Shown piece after piece: positions 37,732 through 45,198 of a stretch of DNA of 64,000 nucleotides (the first letter of the stretch is position 1; each line of letters begins with the position of its first letter). Both the position numbers and the translations under genes were made by a program. The notes under the pieces are model-generated. The model was not told where the DNA came from. It made no database searches and saw only the letters and a list, made by a program, of their open reading frames with translations. The stretch comes from Nitrospira sp. KM1 (GTDB taxonomy: Bacteria; Nitrospirota; Nitrospiria; Nitrospirales; Nitrospiraceae): NCBI RefSeq assembly GCF_011405515.1, contig NZ_AP022671.1, positions 434,001 to 498,000 on the forward strand, given 5' to 3'.

Positions 37732-38397
37732 TCAGCGTATCAAGAGATCAGCCGAGCGAACCACTTCCTGCTTCCTTCGCAGGACCTCCAGCTTTTGGCG
37801 TGATGCCGATTGGTCGGTCGCGGGCATTTCGATCGTGTATATTCCCTCCGCCGAGGGACCCCCGACGATCCTGCCGCGCACGCCGTCGAGCACCGAACGG
37901 ATTTGCTCGTCCGTCGCATGCGGATGGAAGCTGACGGCGACACTGACGGTCGGACTGCCGACCGACCGGGGCAAGACACGATCCTGCACTGTTGGAACAC
38001 TCATCACCCACGCCAGAATCCCTGCTTGCACAAGTATCACAGCGGCGCTGACGGTCGGCATCCATCGAACATTGAGCATGGACCGAATCCACGCGTCGAG
38101 GATTTCCAGGGACGAACGGCGAGTTCCTTTGACAATGCCCGGTGGAGAGTCCGCCGCAAGGCGTTGGAGCACGGATTGCTCCAACGAAGCAGAGGGAAGA
38201 GGAGCTGTGGAATAGGCGTCATCGAGCAGGCGTTTCATCTTCCGCAACTCCTCTAACTCTGTACGGCAGTCCACACAATGCTCGAGATGGCGCGAAAGCT
38301 CGTTCCGTTCCTGATCGGCAAGCGTATTGTTCGCGTACCAAGGAAGTAACGCGACTTCGGGATGAACTTCGGCCGGAAATGTTTCGGGATCGCTCAT
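37732..38397 (-). CDS. Anti-sigma factor with zinc finger and one membrane helix
   Basis: The 221-residue protein has an N-terminal zinc-binding HxxxCxxC (HLEHCVDC near residue 31), as in ZAS-type anti-sigma factors, a membrane helix near residues 112-132, and a periplasmic C-terminal part of about 90 residues. It would hold the upstream ECF sigma factor until a signal releases it. Its start overlaps the sigma gene stop by 4 bp. The third gene of the operon is the caspase-like protease. Confidence 0.9.
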   Translation of the reverse strand: MSDPETFPAEVHPEVALLPWYANNTLADQERNELSRHLEHCVDCRTELEELRKMKRLLDDAYSTAPLPSASLEQSVLQRLAADSPPGIVKGTRRSSLEILDAWIRSMLNVRWMPTVSAAVILVQAGILAWVMSVPTVQDRVLPRSVGSPTVSVAVSFHPHATDEQIRSVLDGVRGRIVGGPSAEGIYTIEMPATDQSASRQKLEVLRRKQEVVRSADLLIR

Positions 38398-38984
38398 GGG
38401 GTCGGTTCAGTATGTTCCAGTCGTTCAAGTTGCCGCTTCAGTTGTTGCTTGGCGTAAAAGACACGAGTCTTGACGGTGTTCACGGGGATCGACAACAAGC
38501 GGGAAATATCCTCGTAGGGAAGTTCCTCATAAAATGTCAGGCGCAGGACCTCCCGATGTTCAGCGGACAAAGACGCCAGGGCGCGTTGAGTCAACTCGCA
38601 CATCTCCTGACGTTGAGTGCATTCGAGCGGATTATCGCCGGGAGCCGGGAGTTCCATCGCCCCATCAAGATCCACTTCACGTCCCTGGCGCTTTGTTCGT
38701 CTCATTGCATCGAGTGCTTTATGCCGAGCGATGCCGAAAATCCAGGTCGACAACCTGGAGGAACCGCTATACGTGGACGCGCTGCGCCAGACGGCTATCA
38801 TGGTGTCGCCGACAATTTCCTCCGCCAGCACGGAATCACCGACTAAGCTCCTGACATATTGAAAGACGCGTTTTTCATACGTGCGGTAGAGACGTGCGAA
38901 TGCCGGCTCGTCACCGGTTGCCACCGCACTCATGAGATCATGCTCATCCAAGGCATCATGGGGGTGGGTCGGATTCATGAACAT
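38394..38984 (-). CDS. ECF RNA polymerase sigma factor
   Basis: The 196-residue protein has region 2 (FARLYRTYEKRVFQYVRSLVGD, EEIVGDTMIAVWRSASTY) and region 4 (LSAEHREVLRLTFYEELPYEDISRLLSIPVNTVKTRVFYAKQQL). It is followed by an overlapping anti-sigma gene and a caspase-like gene. The divergent DUF4384 protein may also be a target, but its predicted promoter is sigma-70-like. Autoregulation is common in the family; no clear ECF promoter was found by eye. Confidence 0.95.
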   Translation of the reverse strand: MFMNPTHPHDALDEHDLMSAVATGDEPAFARLYRTYEKRVFQYVRSLVGDSVLAEEIVGDTMIAVWRSASTYSGSSRLSTWIFGIARHKALDAMRRTKRQGREVDLDGAMELPAPGDNPLECTQRQEMCELTQRALASLSAEHREVLRLTFYEELPYEDISRLLSIPVNTVKTRVFYAKQQLKRQLERLEHTEPTP

Positions 38985-39072
38985 ACGGGTTCACGGTCGT
39001 TGCGGGAGTTGAAAGCGCTGTTGCTCTAGCACATTTGGTCATCCCCCTCAATAGGATGGATGGACGGATTGA

Positions 39073-39101
39073 TTGACCGCCCCACAGCGGCAGACTACAA
39101 T
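39073..39101 (+). promoter_or_regulatory. Sigma-70-type promoter of the DUF4384 protein
   Basis: TTGACC (39073-39078) and TACAAT (39096-39101) are separated by exactly 17 bp, about 55 bp before the GTG at 39155. It points away from the sigma factor operon. Confidence 0.6.
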
Positions 39102-39154
39102 GCGCTGAACCTTTTTCCGGTCCAAGCGACGTACTGGACACGTAAGGAGTCTCT

Positions 39155-40834
39155 GTGAGACACAGCCCCGGAATGGATGCCTCACACGGAGGCACGCGTG
39201 CTCTGAGCTTCGTATTGGTGAGCACCCTCCTGTTCGGCTCCTGTGCGGCAGCACCGTTCCTGCTGCCGATCGCCTTCGAGTTTGCGAGAAATCTCTTCCA
39301 AACCGGTCTGCAAAATTACGGGTCCAAGCATCGGGATAATCTTAGCAACTTGGTGAACCGCCTGGCGAATCCTTATATCCAGGGTCTCCCGCCGATGGCC
39401 GTCGCTCCAGGTTATCCCGGGCAACCCGTCCCTGGACAAGCGGGAGTTCCTATTCAACCGGCTTATCAAGCCCAGCCGGGGACACTCGCGCAATTCCCGC
39501 CAGGTACACAGGTGTTTTCTCCCCAAACTGCTCCCATCGATCCCAATAACCCTTCCACCAACCCGGTCACCGTCTATCCGGGAAATACCGCACCTCAAGG
39601 ATATGCTCCCCAGGCAAATCCCTACGGGCAGGTCTCGGGATATATGCCTCAACCGGGTTCCAGTCCATATGATCCGAACAATCCTTACGGCACCGCCTCC
39701 ACAGCCTATCCAGGCACATCAACGTATCCCGGAACCGTGCCCCCAGGCAGTTCGTACGCGCAACAGGGGATGACTCCTTACGGGTCGACCGCTCCATACG
39801 GAACAATTCAGCAGATGCCGTACGGCGGACAACCTCCAAATCCTTACGGAACTCCTGGCACGGCTCCCACGATGCCTCCCTATGGGTCAACTTCTTATGC
39901 CAATCCCTATCAACAGGTGCCACCGAATCCGTACGGATCGCAAAGTCCTTACGCGGGTTCGGGCTACCCTCCGCAGCAAATGCAGCCTGGGTACGATCCG
40001 AACGTGTCTTACGGCGGAGGCGGAGCCCCTGTGCAAAGTTACGGTCAGCCACAGCCAGGGTATGGGCAGCAGCCCCAAATGAACTATAGCCAGCCACAAG
40101 GAGCGTATGGTGCCGCGCCTTCCTACGGCGGCCAACCGCCGGTTCAACAACAATACGGAGGAGGCGTTGCTCCCGGCCAGCCCTACATGGCACAGCCCTA
40201 CGGTAGTCAACAGTACGCACCGCCCATTTACTCCAGATCGGTCGATACCGACCTCGTGGCAGTGGATGTCGCGTTGATCCGTCAAAACCTGACCGCGCAC
40301 GGAAAGGAAATCGTTTTGATGAATGACGGCGACGTGCTGCGTGACGGCGGCGCCAATGCTCAGGCTGGAGACCGGTTCAAACTGGTGATTCGGACGAATT
40401 GCGACTGCTACCTCTATATCATGTCGATTGACGGATCCGGATGGGCGGAAGCCGTGTATCCTCGAAACGGTCTGTCGACGGTCAATCCAGTGAAGAAGGA
40501 TCTGGAGTATGCCTTCCCGGACGGACCCTACTGGTTCAGCCTCGATCAGGTGAAAGGCATCGAAACATTTTTTGTGGTTGCCTCGCTCAATCGACGCACC
40601 GATCTGGAGGAGAGTTTTGCTCAGATTGCGAGTGAAACCCGTCCATCCGGCACGATCGTGGCAAAAGTTGAAGAACCGCCCGTGATTCCTCGCGGTGTCG
40701 GATCGGCGACTCCCCGCGGCATCATCACCGTAAAGGACGAGAGCGGAGACAGCGCGAAGCTGACTCCGTTGTCGTACGCTGCAAGCCAGACGGGACAGGA
40801 TGTGACCGTCACGCGCTGGTTCAAACACGAGTAG
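39155..40834 (+). CDS. Tyr/Pro/Gln-rich DUF4384 exported protein, possible lipoprotein
   Basis: The 559-residue protein starts at a GTG with AAGGAG 5 bp upstream. It has a signal segment ending in a weak lipobox (LFGSC near residue 30), a long low-complexity stretch (about 75-355) of Pro-Tyr-Gly, Gln and Asn units, and a DUF4384 domain near 365-490 (DRFKLVIRTNCDCYLYIMSIDGSGW). DUF4384 is also in the caspase-like protein encoded by the divergent operon. The repeat part is probably disordered and could bridge envelope layers. Function is unknown. Confidence 0.8.
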   Translation: MRHSPGMDASHGGTRALSFVLVSTLLFGSCAAAPFLLPIAFEFARNLFQTGLQNYGSKHRDNLSNLVNRLANPYIQGLPPMAVAPGYPGQPVPGQAGVPIQPAYQAQPGTLAQFPPGTQVFSPQTAPIDPNNPSTNPVTVYPGNTAPQGYAPQANPYGQVSGYMPQPGSSPYDPNNPYGTASTAYPGTSTYPGTVPPGSSYAQQGMTPYGSTAPYGTIQQMPYGGQPPNPYGTPGTAPTMPPYGSTSYANPYQQVPPNPYGSQSPYAGSGYPPQQMQPGYDPNVSYGGGGAPVQSYGQPQPGYGQQPQMNYSQPQGAYGAAPSYGGQPPVQQQYGGGVAPGQPYMAQPYGSQQYAPPIYSRSVDTDLVAVDVALIRQNLTAHGKEIVLMNDGDVLRDGGANAQAGDRFKLVIRTNCDCYLYIMSIDGSGWAEAVYPRNGLSTVNPVKKDLEYAFPDGPYWFSLDQVKGIETFFVVASLNRRTDLEESFAQIASETRPSGTIVAKVEEPPVIPRGVGSATPRGIITVKDESGDSAKLTPLSYAASQTGQDVTVTRWFKHE

Positions 40835-40846
40835 GGGACGTATGCG

Positions 40847-41728
40847 ATGAGGTTGCAAAATGCACTCTGTGTGTTGATCACAGGCATCGTGGTGGGTATG
40901 TGGTCAGCAACCACCGTTTCGGCCCAGGTCTTTCCACCACGTCCGACGCAGCCTCCAACGCCGCCGGTTCAACAATCCCCGGCGGCCATCGTACCGCAGC
41001 AGGGAAACCAGCCGCCGTCGATCACGAAGACCATTCCGTTCATCGCCGTTCTCGGCGACCCGACAAAATCTTTCATTCAGCTCGCCAATATGTCGAGCCC
41101 GTTCGATACGAATTTCATGCTGGGACGCGGGCTCACCGGGCGGATTCAATTGGAGAAATATTCCTATCAATCCGGCAACGGACAGAAGTCGTTCGTTCAT
41201 GTGACCGGCGTGTCCAATCCACCGCTCGTGAGCAGCGAGGGTAATGAGCTGAGACTGCAGTTCTACTTTCCCATCATCCAGTTCAAGACGTACTACAAGG
41301 ACTACTCGGGCGAGGGAGACAGTGCTCTTGCCGATCTCGTCGCTGAAAAAACGATGGTCGATGTCTTCATTTCACCCACGATCGATCAACGACGGCTTCC
41401 CACCTATCACTCGGTACGTGTGGCCGTGACCGGCATGGTCAAGGAACCGGAGAAATGCACCTATTTCTTCGACATGATCTTTCCCGTCAACATTTGTAAG
41501 ATCGCGGCCGATTATTTCAAACAGATCCAGCCCGCGCTCGAGAACGGGATGCGCGAGATCCTCCTTCAGCCGCAGACGCGAATGCAATTCGAACAGCAGG
41601 TTTTTCAGTTCGTCAGGGCCGATCTGTTGTCAAAGGCCGGTATCAATCCGGTCAGTCCTGTTCAGATCGAGATCGTCCAATCCAGCCTCCAGGGGACCGA
41701 CTACCTGGTGACCTACATGCCGCGTTGA
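40847..41728 (+). CDS. Exported protein, unknown function, downstream of the DUF4384 protein
   Basis: The 293-residue product has a signal peptide (cleavage after VSAQ near 27), a Pro/Gln-rich linker to about 58, and a globular part with two Cys (KCTYFFDMIFPVNICK). No family was recognised. It starts 12 bp after the DUF4384 gene stop, so the two probably form an operon. It may act with that protein in the envelope. Confidence 0.7.
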   Translation: MRLQNALCVLITGIVVGMWSATTVSAQVFPPRPTQPPTPPVQQSPAAIVPQQGNQPPSITKTIPFIAVLGDPTKSFIQLANMSSPFDTNFMLGRGLTGRIQLEKYSYQSGNGQKSFVHVTGVSNPPLVSSEGNELRLQFYFPIIQFKTYYKDYSGEGDSALADLVAEKTMVDVFISPTIDQRRLPTYHSVRVAVTGMVKEPEKCTYFFDMIFPVNICKIAADYFKQIQPALENGMREILLQPQTRMQFEQQVFQFVRADLLSKAGINPVSPVQIEIVQSSLQGTDYLVTYMPR

Positions 41729-41756
41729 TACGCATGGCACTGCCACCTCCTGCGGG

Positions 41757-41829
41757 CCCCCCCCACAGGCACCCGACTCGGTGATTCACTACATAAAGCA
41801 ATGTATGCTCTACCACTTGAGCGGGGGCT
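41757..41829 (-). other. tRNA-like element (possible degenerate tRNA)
   Basis: On the minus strand a D-arm-like GCTC-AAGTGGTA-GAGC (plus 41807-41822) is followed by a 5-bp anticodon-like stem TACAT/ATGTA with a 6-base loop (41790-41805), a 4-bp stem CACC/GGTG (41770-41783), and a C-run that can pair with the G-run at 41823-41827. The anticodon loop is one base short and the T-loop does not match. It lies between convergent genes and may act as a terminator. Confidence 0.35.
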
Positions 41830-41833
41830 GCGG

Positions 41834-42655
41834 CTATCGGGACGAGGAAGTATTCGCAGGTTGGTAGGGGATTCCGTCCAAGACTTCGATCTGGAAAGAG
41901 GCCGTCTGACCCTCGAGGTTTGTCACAGAAAGGGTTTTCATTCCCTTCTTCGTAATCGGATTCGTGAATACTTGCACTTGAATGCATGAAGGGACTACGC
42001 AGGACGGCAGGGACGAAGGAACGATGTCCTCGACGAGAATATCGGTTGACCGCACACTGAAAACCTTGACGGAGGATAGATTGAGGCCTTTGATTTCAAG
42101 AACGGACCTGGCGGAAGCATCAGGCTTGGCATTCTTGGCTGTGTTTGCCGTACCGGGCTTGGGAAGTTGGAACGGTTGAAATACTCTGCTGTCGTAGGCC
42201 GGGCGTTTGACGAACGAGAAAGATTGAATGATGGGAGCCGGACCAGGTAGTTGGGATGAGTGACCGGTTTGTCGTCTGGCGAATTTCGCCTGGACGTTCC
42301 GTGGTCCATCCATTTTGACTCTGCAGATGTCCGTACCCCCGCAATCGCCACTCCAGCCGGCAAATGAAGAATCCGGAGACGGTTGGGCAGTCAAGACAAT
42401 CGTCCAACCTTGTGGAATCTCGGTAAGGCATCCCGGAGGGCAGACCATGCCAGGAGGAGCTGTTACCGAACCTGAACCTTCACCCGAAGTAGCCACCTTC
42501 AACTGCTGAGTTTGATGTAAATCGCGTGAAGACACGGACTGTGAAGAACCGGCCGACAATTCCTGGAGAGAGGCTTCCTCCAGAGCCAGGGCAGAGAGAA
42601 TCGTCATGACGAGACCGCAAGGGATTCGCCTGTCCCCCATCCATCCAGATCTCAT
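41834..42655 (-). CDS. Exported protein with an InlB-type repeat domain
   Basis: The 273-residue protein has an N-terminal hydrophobic stretch (about 11-25) and a single divergent bacterial repeat (SGEGSGSVTAPPGMVCPPGC near 55-75, then FAGWSGDCGGTDICRVKMDG), with two Cys pairs likely to form disulfides. Its C-terminal half is beta-rich with a further Cys pair (SCVVPSC). Such repeats are found in surface proteins. An AAGGAG site lies 5 bp before the ATG. Function is unknown. Confidence 0.7.
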   Translation of the reverse strand: MRSGWMGDRRIPCGLVMTILSALALEEASLQELSAGSSQSVSSRDLHQTQQLKVATSGEGSGSVTAPPGMVCPPGCLTEIPQGWTIVLTAQPSPDSSFAGWSGDCGGTDICRVKMDGPRNVQAKFARRQTGHSSQLPGPAPIIQSFSFVKRPAYDSRVFQPFQLPKPGTANTAKNAKPDASARSVLEIKGLNLSSVKVFSVRSTDILVEDIVPSSLPSCVVPSCIQVQVFTNPITKKGMKTLSVTNLEGQTASFQIEVLDGIPYQPANTSSSR

Positions 42656-42719
42656 AGGATCTCCTTCATCACATCATGCGACTGGCTTGATTCTCAGACT
42701 TACGAAGACGGAAGACTGA

Positions 42720-45194
42720 TCAGGATCGTGGTGCACAGGCCTCGATCTGTTTTCGGATTTCATTATACAGTTCCTCAACGGCAGCTTCCTTTGTCAAAAG
42801 CACGGAGGCACCCATGTTTTTCATGGCCTCCTCGTCACTGTCACCGACCTTGACGGACAATCCGATCACAATGACGTGCGGATATCGATTCTTGATCGCC
42901 GAAGTCGCTTCGATGCCGTTCATCCTCGGCATATTGATGTCCATCAACACGATGGCCGGCAGTTCCCGCTCCACGACCATCAGCGCTTCCTCACCGTTGG
43001 ATGCTTCGCCCACCACTATGATATCGGCATAGGACTCCAGTACGCTTCGGATTCCCTGGCGCATCATAGGATGGTCATCCACAATCACCACTCGAATGGT
43101 ATTTTGGAGGTTCGAAAAAGCAGAATCCACTCCGGACTTCCCCCCCTGTGCCCGTACTTGCGGTTCTCCTGACACGTTGGCGGGCCCCCTTATCGGCTTC
43201 TGGCCAGGATCCTTCAATGACATGACTTCACGCATGATCTTTTCGCGCTCGGATACTTGGTTCGGCTGCTCCGATTTGATTGAAAGCGGCAGCGTCAACG
43301 TAGCCTTCGTCCCCCGTCCTGGGACGGATTCCAGGTCAAAATTACCGCCGATCGACAGCATGCGTTCGCGTGTACTGAACAATCCAAACCCATGACCCGC
43401 TTCGTTCTTGACTTCCTCGGCCGGATTCAGGCGGCTGGCATCGAAGCCGACTCCACAGTCCGCGACATGAACGAGCAACGCACCGGCGACCTGCTCGATA
43501 AGCACGCGAGCCTCCGTCACCTTGGCGTGTTTCACACAGTTGAAGAGAAGTTCACGCACACATTGAAACAGGAGTAATTCATGATCTTCCGGAAGACGCG
43601 GATTGTCGACTTTCACATCGACGGTCACCTGGAGGCCGCGTTGCTCCATCTCCTTGGCCAACCAATCCAACGCAGTTCTCAGTCCGAATTCCTGGAGGAC
43701 CGGAGGGCTCAACTGGGACAGCAACGTGCGCGTGTAGGCAATGGATTTGTCGATCGAATCTTGGAGGTCGGCCACGATCTTGCTCAACACTGCGTTCATC
43801 GGTTGATGTTTCGCCTGGCTGAGTTTGATTCGACTCAGGGCAAGCAGCTGCCCGAGATTGTCGTGCAGCTCTCCCGCCAGCCGTTTGCGCTCCTTTTGTT
43901 CGGCGAGGTTCAGTTCACTGGCGAGCGCTCTGAGTTGAGCATGCGACTGCAAGAGTTCTTGCGTGCGTTCATCAACGAGGTGCTCCAAATTTCCGGCAAA
44001 TGCGCGCAGCTTTGCCTCGCTCTCGCACAGAGCCTGTTCGTGGCGTTTGTGTTGAGAGATATCGATCGTAACCGCAACGATGTTTTCGAGCTGTCCTTTC
44101 CCATCACGAACCGCCGCTACGTTATTATTGACCCATACTAACGTACCGTCGCTCCGCACATACCGCTTCTCAATGACGAAGTCTGGTCCTCCCTCGATCA
44201 GCTTCGTGAACTGTTCGACATTGCCCGGCAAATCATCCGGGTGGGTAATATCCTGCATCCGCATGCCAAGCAATTCTGACGCCGTGTACCCAACGATGTC
44301 ACAGAAGCGTTTGTTTGAGAAAATGAATTTTCCGGAGAGATCAACCAGCGTGACGCCCGCGGTCGCCTGACTGACGATCGCCCGGAACCGGGCTTCACTG
44401 ACCTCAAGATCCCTTTGCTGGTGCTTGCGAGAGGTAATATCCTGAGCGGTTCCTACAAAACCCGCTGCGTAGCCTACGTCATCAAACCATGCTTGACCTC
44501 GGACGGATATCCATCGTTCGACCCCGTCGTTGATCCCTATCACACGAAATTCCGATGACAGGATGCCGTCGCTTGCCGGGGCGATGGACCGTGCCAGTTG
44601 CCCTTCCAGCTGGACGCGGTCTCCAGCATGCACTGAACTCAGGAACATCTCATGATTCACCGGGACATCAGGAGAAATGCCCCACATGCGTTTGAAGCGA
44701 ACATCGCACTCGAGCCTGCCGGTAGCCGGATCCCATGTGTACGCGGCGAGGGCGGCAATATCGAATGCAGCCTGCAGACGCTGCTCTTGCCGGTAGAGCC
44801 GCAAGAGTGCCCTGACCATGGCCAGCATTTCGTCGGGATCGGCTGGCTCAATCAGATAGGCATCGCCGCCTTCTTCGAGACCGGCAACTTTGTCTTCACT
44901 GCGGACAGCCAACGCGGATGTGAGCAGCACCATGATCGACGACGTCATTGAATCCGCTTTTAACGAACGACAGATTTCCAATCCGTTGGTATCGGGAAGC
45001 TTGACATCGATGAGTGCCAGCTGCGGTTTAACCTCGCGTGCGAGACGAATCGCATCGGCGCCGGTCGATCCTTCAATCACCCGATAGCCGGCAGAACGGA
45101 GAAGTCGGCTCTTGAGATACCGGTTCGGCTCGCTGTCATCGATGAGGATGATCGTATGGGCGGCATTCTGGGAGTGCTGCGTGGTCGGTTTCAT
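42720..45194 (-). CDS. Hybrid histidine kinase with N- and C-terminal receivers
   Basis: The 824-residue protein has an N-terminal receiver (Asp in ALIDVKLPD), two PAS domains (about 125-370), a coiled coil, and a HisKA_3 kinase (His in LAGELHDNLGQLL) with an ATPase (FNCVKHA, DCGVGFD, GHGFGLFSTRERM). A NarL-type receiver (VLMDINMPRMNG) ends it but lacks a DNA-binding domain. Start at 45194 has AGGTGA 6 bp upstream. It lies 4 bp after the other hybrid kinase at the end of the stressosome cluster, suggesting a phosphorelay. Confidence 0.9.
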   Translation of the reverse strand: MKPTTQHSQNAAHTIILIDDSEPNRYLKSRLLRSAGYRVIEGSTGADAIRLAREVKPQLALIDVKLPDTNGLEICRSLKADSMTSSIMVLLTSALAVRSEDKVAGLEEGGDAYLIEPADPDEMLAMVRALLRLYRQEQRLQAAFDIAALAAYTWDPATGRLECDVRFKRMWGISPDVPVNHEMFLSSVHAGDRVQLEGQLARSIAPASDGILSSEFRVIGINDGVERWISVRGQAWFDDVGYAAGFVGTAQDITSRKHQQRDLEVSEARFRAIVSQATAGVTLVDLSGKFIFSNKRFCDIVGYTASELLGMRMQDITHPDDLPGNVEQFTKLIEGGPDFVIEKRYVRSDGTLVWVNNNVAAVRDGKGQLENIVAVTIDISQHKRHEQALCESEAKLRAFAGNLEHLVDERTQELLQSHAQLRALASELNLAEQKERKRLAGELHDNLGQLLALSRIKLSQAKHQPMNAVLSKIVADLQDSIDKSIAYTRTLLSQLSPPVLQEFGLRTALDWLAKEMEQRGLQVTVDVKVDNPRLPEDHELLLFQCVRELLFNCVKHAKVTEARVLIEQVAGALLVHVADCGVGFDASRLNPAEEVKNEAGHGFGLFSTRERMLSIGGNFDLESVPGRGTKATLTLPLSIKSEQPNQVSEREKIMREVMSLKDPGQKPIRGPANVSGEPQVRAQGGKSGVDSAFSNLQNTIRVVIVDDHPMMRQGIRSVLESYADIIVVGEASNGEEALMVVERELPAIVLMDINMPRMNGIEATSAIKNRYPHVIVIGLSVKVGDSDEEAMKNMGASVLLTKEAAVEELYNEIRKQIEACAPRS

Positions 45195-45198
45195 CTGT

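Noticed and set aside
41770-41783. A CACCGAGTC-type hairpin looks like the tail of a Cas9 guide RNA.
   Set aside because: Only a short match by chance; no cas gene or repeat array exists in the window.
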